From assembly GCA_018466975.1 (NCBI GenBank), contig CM031559.1, forward strand, positions 2,914,001-2,978,000: a stretch of DNA of 64,000 nucleotides. Direction: 5' to 3'. The translations under genes were made by a program, and so were the position numbers. Positions within the stretch are counted from its first letter, which is position 1. Every line of letters starts with the position of its first letter. This document shows, in pieces, positions 23,733-35,650 of this stretch. The stretch comes from Sparassis latifolia. Its lineage: Eukaryota; Basidiomycota; Agaricomycetes; Polyporales; Sparassidaceae. Below the pieces are notes generated by a model. That model saw only the letters and a program-made list of their open reading frames with translations, ran no database searches and was not told the origin of the DNA.

Positions 23733-25209
23733 ATGGATCCCACCCTGTTAGCTCTGCTGCCACGTTCATCCACTGTTGGCTTGCCATATGACGATTTTTT
23801 CCGTGGAGAGTACCCGAAGGATATGGATGCTTATGACACATTCATGGATCGCCTGGCCGCAGACTATCGCGTCGGAAGGAGGTACATCCTTTCTGACCTC
23901 CCATATTCGGTTACTATCATCGAACGATGGCCCATGTTGGACTTTCCATGGATGAACACCGAATCTTTGTCTCTTGTCCATCGGACCGTGCCTGAGATGT
24001 TGCAGAGCGAATCCTTTAAGTTCAGTCATGCATCAGCAGTCATCACCATCGCTCTGACGCGCCCGATCCAGACTGGGTCACCGAACTGTTCACAAGTTTG
24101 GCAAGCAAACTTGAATGTCGCTTGCCCTGTTGATTCGGTCCTCCCAGGGTGTGCGAATGCACCCGATGCACCCGTCATCATCAAGATTTTCCAGGAGAGC
24201 ATGTTCAATGAGCCTGAGTTTTTCAATGAACGAGGCATCGACTCGGGCACGTGGCGCACTGGATTCCAGTTCGCCAAGGCTGAAGCAGAGGCCTACTGGA
24301 ACATGCAATCACTGCAGGGTGCGTCATGCAATCACCATACCTTTCTATTGTTGACCGGAATGATTAGGGAAAGATGTCCCATGGTCTTATGGGTTTTTCA
24401 AGGTCAATTTACACCAATCGGGGAGATATCATTGGTTAATTACGATAAGCTCTCAGGTGAAATTGCCTAATGGCGAAGAGGCTTTTGCTCATGTTATGGA
24501 GTTCGTCGAAGGGCTCCCAGGATATGGTATTTTCCTCCGCGACCTCGGTGTAGACGAGAAATTGGAAGTCGTGAGTGCTTTTATCGTGCACCGAAATAAC
24601 CGCAAGCGCTGATTACTGGGTAGGCCGACGCAATGGCATCGGGCCTTCACAGCATCCTCCAGTGCGGCATAATCCAGAGGGATGTGAAATCACACAACAT
24701 GATCGTCCAGCTGGGTGCTGCACAGCCAGTCGTTTTCGTTGATTTCGCAGGCATGGTACCGTTGAGAGACATAGATAATGGGAGGATCTCATGGGAGGTA
24801 GATAATGAGATGGCGCTGTGAGTCTTCAATCCCTGCCTCTCTACCATTGCTTAACACTCGCTTCTTTCTTTCTTTGCATTCTAGGTTAATTCGCGCTCTG
24901 CGTGAAATGGGCGTGACCATGCAAGAGATCGCTGACTGGCTTCAGGACCGCAAGAGCCGACGTGTTCCATGGACGAATCTGTTCGCATTCTTTGACAACA
25001 GGAGCCCAGGGTGGTTCGATTATTTCGATGGACTGTCTGACGAGCTGATTGGCCTCAATGTTAACTCTGGGGAAGAAGACGAAACCGAGCAAAGTGAGTC
25101 TGAGGAGAGTGAAGACGATGCTAGTATTCAGTGTGGTGAATCCGACGGAGATAACAAGATCGAGCACGAGCACGAGCACGATCATGAGGACATTGATAAC
25201 CAAGCGTGA
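23733..25209 (+). CDS. Kinase-like protein E (type 2), five exons, 417 aa
   Basis: Exons: 23733-24318, 24368-24402, 24457-24570, 24624-24817, 24885-25209; 418 codons with stop. It has the family N-terminal block (DDFFRGEYPKDMDAY), putative ATP-site Lys151 in VIIKIF, and catalytic loop QRDVKSHN (263-270; His replaced by Gln). VDFAGM has Asp285 and no DFG glycine. The conserved C-terminal motif is WLQDRKSRRVPWTNLFAFFD. The last 45 residues are strongly acidic and end in an alternating EHEHEHDHED stretch. Copies D, F and G also end in acidic tails, so the tail is a type-2 trait. The function of the tail is unknown; metal or partner binding is only a guess. Confidence 0.87.
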
Positions 25210-25607
25210 TGCGTGAAGTACTTTGTCTCTTGCTTTCAGATTTTCTCTAGTGTTGTATTGTTCTCGCTGTTGCTGTGCTGTTGCTGCCATAGAAAATTTG
25301 ATACTCTGATACTGCATCCGATGATGTGCAAGTTGCGTGGTATATCGTGTAATAACACAATCATGATAATCACTCTGCAATTACATGCACCGACGATGCG
25401 AGCACATCTACGTGCAGATCCATTTATCAGAGGTACAGGTAGTCACGGCAGTTAGCACGTACACATTAACGTACACCGCTCCCGCAGCTTTGTCGAAGGG
25501 AATCATACCCAGGAAAACTTTGAACATTAGAATGTGTGTTCCTCGTGGGCCATGACTGTCGGAACTTCGCACGGCTTCACCTGTATGCTGCCATCACGCC
25601 GCTAATA
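25210..25607. other. Intergenic, no gene recognised
   Basis: 3' flanks of gene E and of the convergent APH pseudogene. No repeat noted. Confidence 0.5.
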
Positions 25608-26430
25608 TCATACAACCAGTCTTTCTTTGAAGTAGATACCAGCCATGAAGGGGATAGAATACATGCATGATTTCGGTGACCGATCGTTGATCGCCGCCTG
25701 GCGCATCCCATAGTACTCGAACACTGGGGGGTGAAAGCCAGGCCATCCGAAATTGAGCAACCGGACCTTTCCAAGGCGGTCGAGGGGGAAGTTGCGCATG
25801 TTGAGGTTGTGGTGTGTGAAAACGAGGGGGTCGGAGCTGTCAAAGGGAGCACGGGAACCTGTGAACGGTGGACCACAACGCTCGGCCACGCGAATCGTCG
25901 TGGAGAGCATCTTGTTCGTGAACTCTGACAACGAAGCAACCTTGCATAGTCGGGGAAAGTGTCTCTGCTCCGTGGTCCGAAGGTGTGACGCTGAGGTGTT
26001 AGGCCCAGCCCTAGCGGACCGGGCAGACGACAGGGGCTGTGGATGCGGCAGTTGTCTGATGTATCCCCTGATCGCCTAAGCCACCTTGTACTTCGACCAC
26101 GACGACAGATTGGGCCACGCTGTGGTCGACTGGGTTCCGTGAATGTGATCGACGACAATGAAACGGTATCCACCAGGAATAATTCTGCGAATGCGTGGAA
26201 CAGGTAAATTTGTGTTGGAGTGAACCAATTGCACAGCGAGAGCCTCTGAAGATAGATCGTTCTCGTCATCTTCGTCATTACCGGTGGGAGGATTCGAGAC
26301 TTCATGGCTTCGATCGTTGGAGAGCGTCCTATTGGAGAGCGTCCTAATTGAGAACTAACCCAGGAGATTCCGGATTCCTGCATGAGCGGGAAAGATCGTT
26401 CTTCCTGGATGGACACTGGTCGTTGCATTG
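25608..26430 (-). pseudogene. APH-type phosphotransferase pseudogene
   Basis: Minus-strand remains of a paralogue of the gene at 19725-20957. One frame gives LGLGLTPQRHTFGPRSRDTF, then PDYA. After a frameshift near 25935, a second gives GSRAPFDSSDPLVFTHHNLN and GFHPPVFEYYG. The two catalytic acidic positions are altered: the HHD of the live gene reads HHN, and IDF reads LNF. Frameshift plus loss of both Asp residues shows it cannot act as a kinase. Confidence 0.85.
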
Positions 26431-26905
26431 GTCATGAGAGGCGGCGGGTAAAGTCCACGTCAGAATACACCAAGTAACAAACACGAATTTAAAAAAACAT
26501 AACTATACGGCACTCTCATTGTGTTCTCTCGATAGGAGGGGTAACAACTCGGGAACAGAATCAATCACATCGACTATCTGGATGGGCGTGGAATATGCTG
26601 CGCGCCACAGCCAACACTGCGGTTGTCCCCTTCAGACATGTCAGTGGTAAGTTGTTACTTACAAAGAACACCGCCAAGCAATGACAAAACGACAGTAAGT
26701 CTCACTGTCGTTTTATCATTGCGAGGTCGAAGAACAGTGTTCACAAAAAGGAGCTTGTTCATCGGCTCCACTTCGGTGGATGATCACCGTTGCGAGTGGC
26801 GCATACTACAGCTTCTATTCTGGGTTGCAACCTCCGGGCGCTTATAGTTCCAAGGACCATCATACTGTATTCTTCTGCTTTCTTTGCGTTTATGTAACAA
26901 CCACG
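26431..26905. other. Intergenic with a perfect-stem hairpin
   Basis: No gene recognised. Contains the hairpin at 26678-26722 and the 5' flank of pseudogene F. Confidence 0.5.
26678..26722. repeat. 19-bp inverted repeat with 7-nt loop
   Basis: GCAATGACAAAACGACAGT (26678-26696) pairs with 26704-26722 with one G-T wobble, around the loop AAGTCTC. It may be a tiny foldback element or a fragment of a transposon end. No family assigned. Confidence 0.75.
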
Positions 26906-28329
26906 ATGGAACCTATACTCGCGGATTTGTCACTGAGTACACACGCATCAGCTTTATTTCTCTGCAAATTTTTCCATCATCGATGCCCAGGTGACCAGGA
27001 CGGACGCCTTTACAGCTTTCATAAAATGGATCAGAAAATTCCTGAGATCCGAATCTCCATACGGTGTCGATATTGTCCGACACTGGCCATCCCTTCTATT
27101 TGTGATGGTTGCATCCGAATTCTCTATCTCCCGCTTATCATCCTGTGCCCAAGACTCTGAGCGGTGGCGCATTCATCCAGGAATCGGCTGCCTTTGCGAT
27201 CAAGCTCACGCGTCCAATCCAGACTGCCAGTGGTGTCAAGAAATTGCCACAAGTATGGCATGCTATAGTGCCTGCCTGCGTCCTTGCCCGAAAACAACGC
27301 TGGCGGACCTTTTGCGGATCCATTAGACGTTCCACCGGTCATCAAGCTCTTCCAGGAAAGCACCTTTGAGGAGCCCGAATACATCGACGAGGATGGACCA
27401 TGTTCTGGTTATTAGGGCACTGGCTGCCGACTTGCGAAGACAGAGGCGGAGGCCTACGGAAACGTACGACTTCTGCAAGGCACGTTGCGAGACACGTTGC
27501 TCTGGTACTACCATTGCGTGCTAACTAGATTAATCAGGCAAAGAAATCCCGTGGTCCTATGGATTCTTTGGTGTCGGTTCGCGCGTACGTGCTCTATGGA
27601 AGTATAGTCAGTGCGGACCTATAGGTGAAGTTGCCTAACGGCAAATGCGCATACGCGCGCATGATAGAGTCCGTTGATGGTAGCCCTCGGGCTGGCGATC
27701 ACGTCCTGGCCTGTGAATGTCTTGCGGAGGTCATTTGTCGTCTAGTGCATATCATCGTTTTACGAAGTGGCTTCCACTCGTTATCGCTAGGCCGACATGA
27801 TGGCGCCAGGATTGTATGCTATTCTTGAGTGCGGAGTCATACTGCACGACGTCGAGGCTCGCAACGTAATTATTCAGGTGGACGCTATGCAGCCTGTCAT
27901 CTTCATTGACTTTGCGGGCGCACTGTCACTGAGAAATTTGGACCTAATCAGCTCTCTGACAATGTAGAACTCGCGATTGCAATGTATGTCTCCGACTCAC
28001 GCAGCTTGCCATGATCATTTTTCGTGTTTTACTGACTACTTTCTTCGGGCTCGGTTACATCCTTCATCAGATGGGCGTGACCATGCAGGAGATTGGCTCA
28101 CTGACCTAAAAACCCGTGGATGGAGATGTTCATTTTCTTGGACCAGAAGAATCCGACATGGCACGAAATGTTGGAAGAACAAGAAGACGATGACATTAGC
28201 ATCAACTCTGATTCCGACTACCAGAAGCAAGAAGATGAACCTGATCAAATCTTTTACGAATATGGGTCTGCGCCGGGTGACTACCAGGAGGACGATGACA
28301 TTGATGGCGAAGGCAGCGATTCCACATAG
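26906..28329 (+). pseudogene. Kinase-like copy F (type 2), decayed
   Basis: Starts MEPILADLSL at 26906. Family blocks follow in changing frames: KFFHHRCPGDQD then AFTAFIKW near 26965-27020, SPYGVDIVRHWPSL near 27055, IKLTRPIQTA near 27205, and VIKLFQESTFEEPEYIDEDG near 27335 with a stop soon after. VKLPNGKCAYARMIE is near 27625, and LYAILECGVILHDVEARNVI (27815-27874) leads to IDFAG. MGVTMQEI near 28071 is followed by a stop. An acidic tail (DDDISINSDSD) ends at 28329. Multiple frameshifts and stops rule out a functional product. Confidence 0.85.
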
Positions 28330-28735
28330 TCGTTTTGGACGCCAACGTCGGCGCTTTTTCGGGTTTTCAATGCTTTCTTGTTCTCGCTGTGCTGTGTGTA
28401 CTCTGTGTCCCATAAATTAAATTTACGATGCTGAAGAAGTAGCTCAACAACGAGGTTCGCCTACACCGAAAGGCGTATTCCTTCTTTTTGACATCTTGCT
28501 CTATACTGGACTTGGACGACTTCCGAGTCTGACAGGCTTAGACACACTTCGGTTCATGAGAAGGTACATTACAAATCGTGATCTTAAACAACTCTCCATC
28601 CTCCATCCATGTCTGCGAGAAAATCATCGGCCGCGTATAATGACCCCGAAAGGCCCTCTCAAAGCCCTCATCCTGACCTCGCCTCACATTAAGAATTTAA
28701 AAATTAAGCCACCGCGCTCCTCCGTCCACGATGAA
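28330..28735. other. Intergenic, no gene recognised
   Basis: Convergent 3' flanks of pseudogene F and the four-TM protein gene. Confidence 0.5.
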
Positions 28736-29465
28736 TTACACCTGCTGGACGCCCACCTTCTCCTTCTCCTTCGGCTTGTCATCTACCTCCCTGATAGAAC
28801 CCGCTGCGTCGCCGGCCGCGGACGGGTAACGCGCGGACTCGGCGCTGCGCTCCGTAGCGTACAGGAAGACCACGGATAGTACGCCGAAAAGGAACACGAT
28901 CCAGTGGAATATCGTCTGGAGGCGGACTGGAGTGCACACGTTCAGCTCTACAGCTGAGGTCCACGCGACGGAGGGGCAGACACTCACGATAAAGGAGTTT
29001 GTGATAGATGCCAGTGACCCCGATCTTTGCCTGCGTGGCCTGGATGACGCTCTGGGGCACGGAAATGCCGTCGAGCGTGGCCTTGACCTTAGCCTGGCGG
29101 TTCGCGACGAAGTCGGTGAAGGGTATGAGCGTCGCGAAGAGCCAGGTCGAGAGGAAGAGGAGGATGGCGGAGGACACGCGGCGGAGTAGCGCGCGGTGAG
29201 GAGACGCGGAGACGAGGGTGGTAACGAGGGCAATGAAAGACACGCCAGCGATGAGGCCGCAGACGACGGTGTCGACGATGCCCGAGTGGAGGACGTCGTT
29301 GGTGTTGAGGGACACGGATGTGCCAGCGGGTACGCTGTGGCGGACCTTGGTCTTCTGCCGATTAGACTTGACGAGGGCGTCGATACCGAGACTCATGCCT
29401 ATGATGCCGAACGCGTTGGCGAGGCAGAGGGAGACGAGCCGCCCGAGTTTGAGGGAAGCAGACAT
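28736..29465 (-). CDS. Four-TM membrane protein, 231 aa, function unknown
   Basis: Two exons on the minus strand: 29465-28988 and 28953-28736, separated by a 34-bp intron (GTGAGT..CAG); 232 codons with stop. Four hydrophobic segments are visible. They are LVSLCLANAFGIIGMSLGI (residues about 9-27), VDTVVCGLIAGVSFIALVTT (about 64-85), ILLFLSTWLFATLIPF (about 102-118) and FHWIVFLFGVLSVVFLYAT after the intron. The C-terminus is charged and Lys-rich (DDKPKEKEKVG), likely cytosolic. Size and topology resemble small tetraspan proteins found in many fungi, but I recognise no named family. The 34-bp intron is short but acceptable for fungi. Confidence 0.75.
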
Positions 29466-32400
29466 GGCGGAGAAAAAATAATAGCTATGGCTGGTACCGG
29501 TGCGGGCACGTCTGCGCAGGACAAGCCGTGAGCGGGGCTTTATAGATCCGCTGTAGACGAGAAATCGGAGAGCGGGTGCGCATGTGAGCATACGGGAGAA
29601 CGTACATGACGAGAAGGAAACATACAATCTTTTTGGAAGTCATATTTGGCTTAGTCGGACGATCCCCCGCATGATCGGTGTGCCCCACCCGCTCGAGCGG
29701 GGAACAAAATCTATCTTGGACTCCGCACGCTCAACGTGCGCCTGGTCACCGTTGTCAGTAAAAGCTCGAGGAATGGCGCGATGGGCCATGGTCGTGCGAC
29801 CCTCCTGACCAGAATCTCGCCACTAATGGCTGTTTCTCCAGTGTGCGGGGTTTGCTTCATCGCGAGAATCATCCCCACAGGAAGAAGAAGCGCAAGCACC
29901 ATCACTCATCATATGCTCCTCAGCCGACTACCGCCGATCGCCGCAAGATATGTCCAGATCTGATTCATCTGAAGAACGAAAGTCGGCGCCAATATTAATA
30001 TGCCAACGCCTACCAGCGGTCAGCTGGTCGCTATCGACTCGTACGCCGGTCGCAGTCTAGCGTCAATTGTGATGACTCCGCTCGCCTGTGTATCCGAGTA
30101 GGAACCACATCAGACACATTGGCTGCGAAACTATGGATCACCAAATCTGTCGCTATATCGCATGTCAAGACTAGTGTTAGTGTGAATCATCCGTAGCTGT
30201 CACTCCGTCTTCATGACTACCAGAACAGAGAGTTGACTCACCCAAGAGATGCTACCAAACACCTTCCAAGGCATCCTGACCTAGTAGGAAAACCTTGCCA
30301 ATAGCTTCAGAGATTTTCCGAGAAATCCGGAATCAACTCTCACAACAAGATACCGTAAGTCATCTGGCGATGGTGTTGGGAAGAATAGGTGTACGGGGTG
30401 AACTCGGGTACGTTTTGAGTGCTCTGAACAACATTGACAGACATTGACAGACTATGTGGTTGAGCAGACCTATAACAGTTAGCACAGAGATCAAGCGCTC
30501 CTCTTCAAAGTCAGGCTTGCGAATCTTCTCGACGCGGCCCAAAAATGTGGGGAGGGAGGGCGTACATCCTTCTAGCACTCTTCGTTCGACTAGAAGCAGA
30601 GAGGATTTAGCGACGGTTTTCACCTGTCCTCTCTGACAGGGCCAATCTGATGATGTTTCTCTCCGGACCGTTCTCATCAACGAAATCATATGCTTTTGCG
30701 GACATCGCGTTGATGTGGAGCAGTATTCGTTGAATGAACACACGACTCTCCCGGACTATGCTTAGGCAAGAGCTAACACACCTACGATGCTAATACATGC
30801 GCTTGGTGAGAGCGCTCCATGGTTCGACTGCTGCTCGACCCCTTGCGCGCAGAGCGAACGTGTTCGCACATGCCAATCATATTGTCGAATATAAAAGGGG
30901 TGGACCTCTTTGACTGTAGATTCAGGAACCAGGGAATCGCTGTTGTTAGAGTAAAAAATTTCACGGTGCTTGAAGCTTGACAGTACTAGTCTGATCCGTG
31001 CAGAACTAAACAGCAGCACGTGAAATCTCAGAGCGACTCATTAAGCACCCACAAGATTAACACATGCACTTGCCGGCAGTACCCCGAGCATGCCTACGGC
31101 TCTGAACGATCCCACCAGAAAACATCTTGCTATCTGAGTACCTCGGTAAAGCTAACACATCGCCAAACCGCCCCACAGACAGGGACGCCGTCCTCCACGC
31201 CCATGCGCCCCATGCACGAGCATCCACATCAGCAGCACCACACGCAGAGCTGAAAGCTGAACTAAGCCACTCGTGTCATCGATATCGGCCTCGAAGATTG
31301 GCTTTCGCAATTCGCCGTTAGCTGTAGCACTACAACAATCACGAGCTTCAGCCTACTCAGCACGCGCTCCATTCGCACGCGAGACGGGGGCCGGGTCCCG
31401 TGGTCTTTGAGAAATCTATGCGTATCGATCCAGCGCCGTTGGGTTGGGTGGCTTTGGATAGTTGGGCGAAAACGTCACGAAAAGAATGGAGATGTCGCCT
31501 TCATGCGATGCAATGGCAGCACCGGTCGACTGAGAGTAAGTATTAATTCTCAGCGAGGAAAAAGATTATGATTGCATCTCAAAGGTCATGAAGGAGATTG
31601 TCCGCGCTGGCGGCTGGAGGATATCGATAGTTGGACGCGGACAGTCACTGGCACGTGACATAACCCACCCTCGTCACGTCTCGTTCTACTCGCTTTGCAA
31701 TTGAATATTTGAGAGCTATAATTTCAAAATTTTGACGCAAGTTCTCCGAGAGGAAATGCTGGTGGGATCCGGCGATGTCGATCTACACCGCGTGGGCAAT
31801 ATCTTACGACGCACCAAGTGTATAACGTGCTGGGAGCTTATGGGCAGACTCGACGTCGACTTGATTCAAATTGGTCACGTCGTCCTGCTTGCTTTGTGAC
31901 GACCGCGGTACTTGTGGTCTCGGGACGCTCAGCTTGAAAATGTAGAAGCTGAAAGTGCAATTCTTAATCAGACGACGAGTCTCCGGCACCTCGTTCATTT
32001 TGAAGTTGATGATGCATCGTTTTGCAGAACCGTCGTCATTGGACGAAGCAAACCGCAAGCTGCACCGGAAGGTTCTGAACAACGAAGTGAGGGAAGAGAT
32101 AGCATCGGTGAGTCTCGGAAGGTCTCCCCTCTCACGAGGACTTGTCGAACGATATATTCTCCTACGTTCTCGTGGCGAAGAAAACTCGTAGAACACGCGT
32201 ACGAAACGGCTCTCCAAGTATTGTAGCTAATATTCGCACACACCTCAGGACGTATCATCCATCTGATAATACTATACCTGATTACTCTGCAGCCACGACG
32301 TTCCACCCGTTGGAAGTGATCCGTCTTGAGTGGCTATCCGTCGACTACAACGACGAGTTCGTATCTGTGCGTCTTCGGTTCTGACGTTGTCATCAGCCTG

Positions 32401-33146
32401 ACCCAGGACACACCAGCCGTCCGCCAGGAATCAGACCTCACCACTTCAATTTATCTCTCGGTCTATGTGACTATCTGGTGTTATAACCGTTTACCGAGAC
32501 GCAAGTGCTTCACCTTTGTGCGCGATGCCTTTTGGATGACTGCTGTTGGTGCACACGGCCGCGAGGTGGGAGTCCTCGCCGCAGTCGCGGGCAATTCCTG
32601 CGTTGCGGTCGTCTTTTCCTCGACTGTTATACATACAACTCGCCCTAGGTTCCCATCACTTGGGCGAATCTCGATCGCGTGGAACAGCGGGGTTCCCGTG
32701 TCGTGCTCTTGCATGCCTCGCTTGTGTATCCACGGACCTGGATCTTGCTATTGTTAACTATCAGGCTCTGTGATCTGGTTGTGCTGTCCTGCCGATGGAC
32801 GAGATGCGCTGCGTTCAGCGGTGGCAGCGGCAATTCGACGCAACTTCGTGCAAAGTACTCCAGGCAGCGCCGTCACCCGACAAACTACTGGCTACTTGTG
32901 CTTGGTCTACGAGAGGTAAGCACATGCCTTTGATGTTTATGTTCACGACCTTGGCGTGGACTCATTCCCCATCAAGGCACGACAACCACTATAACGAGTT
33001 CGTACACCCTGTAACTGTTTCTACAATCAAAGACTCAAAGCACAACGACTCACAATGCATTCGTACACGGGCTAAAGAAGAACGTCGAACGTCGACGAGC
33101 CAATACCCATCTCCATCTAATTGATTCAACATAAACCTGGCTCTCT
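29466..33146. other. 3.7 kb without a supportable gene
   Basis: Both strands show only short frames without known motifs. The best candidate is a plus-strand stretch at about 31995-32107 (DEANRKLHRKVLNNEVREEI) followed by a good donor (GTGAGT). I could not extend it into a gene. The region holds the promoter of the four-TM gene on its left. Confidence 0.4.
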
Positions 33147-34760
33147 CTACTGGCTCACGGACGGCAATCGCATCTCAATGACGCAGTCTCCGGGGCACTC
33201 CCAGATGCGGGATACTTCAAGCCCCGCCCGCTGAGCGATCGACTGGAAATCGGCCGGGACGCGCTCCGCGCCATTGAACAGGGACATCATCATCAGGTCA
33301 GACTCGTGAGCGAAGCGGATAGAAGTGCCGTAGTTTGCGAGCAGCGGGAACGGCGCGGACGGTATCTCGGGGCAGCCCAGCGTCGTGTTCATCACCATGT
33401 CAACCACGAGCACGCGCGAGTGCGGGGAGAGCGCGGGGCGGAGGGCGGAGAGGATGTCGACGCAGCGGTCGTCTTCCCAGTTGTGGCTGTTGCGATGCTA
33501 AGCAGAGCTGAGAGAGGCCGGACAGGGTATAGAATGCTTACAGGATGTGGCGCAGGAGGTACACGTCGGCGCCTTTCACGGGGTTCTCCGTGAAGAAGTC
33601 GTGGGGCATGAAATTGACGCGGCCAGCTTTGAGCGCTTCTGGCCGTTCGCGCTGCCACACAGGCTCAGCCTTCTCGATTACGGCAGGGCGATCCTGGACG
33701 ACGAAATTGAGAAGTGGGAAGTGATTGCAGAGATCGAAACTCATTCCACCTGTCCATATACCGTATCAGTGATCAAGCTCGTCCTACATTAATATGAAAC
33801 ATACCAACGCCACCGCCTACATCAACCATTGTTGCAGAGCCGAGCGATTCCCATGGAAAGTCTGCCAGTATCACGAGCATTATCGAAGGCTGGAAAACCA
33901 CAGCGGCAACTATGGCTCACAGTAGAAGGGCGGGGTTCCGACGAAGCCACTAGTATTAACCATTGAGACAGTGAACCGTTCCAAGGCGGGCCGCGGTTTG
34001 ACAGAACCGTCTGGCTGTATGATTCCTTCTTCGAGCCAGTCAAAGAAAGATAGCTTGGTTCCATGTCCCTCCTGGAAGGCGGAATCGGTCGCAGAGTTGG
34101 ACCAACCCTTTACAGGATCACCGACAATCTCCAGAAGCTTTGCCGAGGCCGGATGACAAACCCAAGCCCTAAGCACGGTCAGCCAGAGTTAACAACGATA
34201 GCATATTACTCACCCTAAAAGGACGTGTGCTTCAAGGGCCTCGTTGGTGGCGAGCGTCGCACTGACCGTGTTGTTGGCGAAATATCCGTCTTGGACTTCG
34301 ACAAAGATGTGCATGGAGCAGAGGGCCCGCATGATGCGCGCTAAATGCAGTCGTCAGTCACAAGTCGCGACCATCAAGGGAAAGACAGCTCACAAAGCTT
34401 TCCCGGGTGGAGACCTGTGGCCTTGCTGAGCTCATAGATGGGCATTCCTACAGCCTGGTCGACCTTGGCAAGGTGATGGGCGACACGATGCTCGACCGCG
34501 ATGTGCAATGCCCGAGCCTCAAAGTATTGGTTAGCAACTTCTAGGATGCGTCTCTGGGGTACTTGTATAATTTCAGTGAAGGAGCCGCAGGCAGCCAAGA
34601 TGGTGCGCTGAGCCTTGAAGAGATCTACGGACGCCGGGAGGGCGTTCTGACCACCAGTAGCGTCCTCCTTTGTCCACTCTTGTATCACCACCTGAGCGGC
34701 ATTTACTACAAGGTCCACAACGGCGAGAAGTTTTTCTGCGCGCGCATTAGTGGTGGACAT
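33147..34760 (-). CDS. O-methyltransferase, COMT-like (family 2), 448 aa
   Basis: Six exons on the minus strand: 34760-34394, 34340-34214, 34168-33921, 33861-33805, 33749-33542, 33486-33147; 449 codons with stop. An N-terminal helical and winged-helix-like part (EVANQYFEARALHIAVEHRV) is followed by the SAM-binding motif MVDVGGGVGG (about residues 260-269). DRPAVIEKAEPVW and VNFMPHDFF follow. LRHILHNWEDD (about 331-341) carries the His that acts as catalytic base in plant-type O-methyltransferases. Fungal members methylate hydroxyls of aromatic or polyketide metabolites; the substrate here is unknown. The start at 34760 has a better context (A at -3) than the upstream in-frame ATG at 34793. 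A TATA-like motif lies at 34829-34835. Confidence 0.9.
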
Positions 34761-34828
34761 TGTCGAAGGAAGTGCGTGCAGCTGAGGCTGCATACAAGCT
34801 AGGCAGGCAGTCCGAGTCGACGTCGTCT

Positions 34829-34835
34829 CTTTATA
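34829..34835 (-). promoter_or_regulatory. TATA box of the O-methyltransferase gene
   Basis: TATAAAG on the minus strand, about 70 bp upstream of the chosen start codon. The spacing suits a basidiomycete core promoter. Confidence 0.5.
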
Positions 34836-35176
34836 ACTGCCTCGGGGAACGAGATCAGGCTCATGAGAGCTTTCTTGGACGCACAGTCAGCGATGCGGAG
34901 TTGTATATTGTCAGCACACGGAGTTGGAGTGGCTCGTTACGAGACCGTCCTGCTTCTCTCAGGTCATCTACCGCTTTGCTGACGCTCTGTGGCGCACCTG
35001 CCAGCTACAGAATTCACCTTTAATACAGCGCAAAACGTACCATTATTGGCACAGCAAAATCTTGAGACGTCTTCAGACTTTCTCGGGCCATTAATATTCT
35101 TAGATTATGGCCGTTCATGAACGTCACTAACGTTGCGGCTGTAACGGTGAGGTAGCAAAGGCGAAGATGATAAGTA
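34836..35176. other. Upstream region of the O-methyltransferase gene
   Basis: No gene recognised. Ends at the TA duplication of the 172-bp MITE. Confidence 0.45.
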
Positions 35177-35348
35177 CTATGCCATACCGCTCAGTCGGCG
35201 CACCCCTAATCGGCACTTTCAGGGTTTCCACCAATCAGAGAGCACCGTTGGGCTTGGATGTGGGCACTTGGCATCGCGTAATGCATTTTTTTTGCCTATA
35301 TATGGTGCGCCGAGTAGGGAGGTGCGCCGACTGAACGGTATGGCATAG
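35177..35348. mobile_element. 172-bp MITE with about 29-bp terminal inverted repeats
   Basis: The left end CTATGCCATACCGCTCAGTC continues with GGCGCACC. It matches the reverse complement of the right end (…GGTGCGCCGACTGAACGGTATGGCATAG) with one mismatch. TA flanks both sides (35175-35176, 35349-35350). Small size, long TIRs and a TA duplication fit a Stowaway/mariner-type MITE. No second copy in the window. Confidence 0.85.
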
Positions 35349-35421
35349 TAGGATGCGCACCCGGGTCCATGCCTGAGAATCTTGAACTATCCACCAGGAA
35401 AGCCGCAGACAAAACAGGTGC

Positions 35422-35478
35422 GGATGCAATATAAATACGCCTACACAGACATAAATAATCGATCGGCCAGCGAATTCG
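35422..35478 (+). repeat. 57-bp direct repeat, copy 1
   Basis: Repeats at 36274-36330 with three mismatches. Contains ATAAATACGCCTACACAGAC. The two copies bracket a 251-bp palindromic element and about 500 bp of other DNA. Confidence 0.8.
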
Positions 35479-35650
35479 AAACTCGAAATGAGGAAGACAG
35501 GTCTTTGCTTGTTGTGTATTCTCTCTTTCTTCCTGTCGAATTATTAATAAGTAATATGACCAAGCCGGCGGAAAGTAATCGATCGAGAAAATCCAAGGCC
35601 GCAGTACAGCATCTGTGACCGCAGGAACATGCCGAATGGAGATTCAAGGA

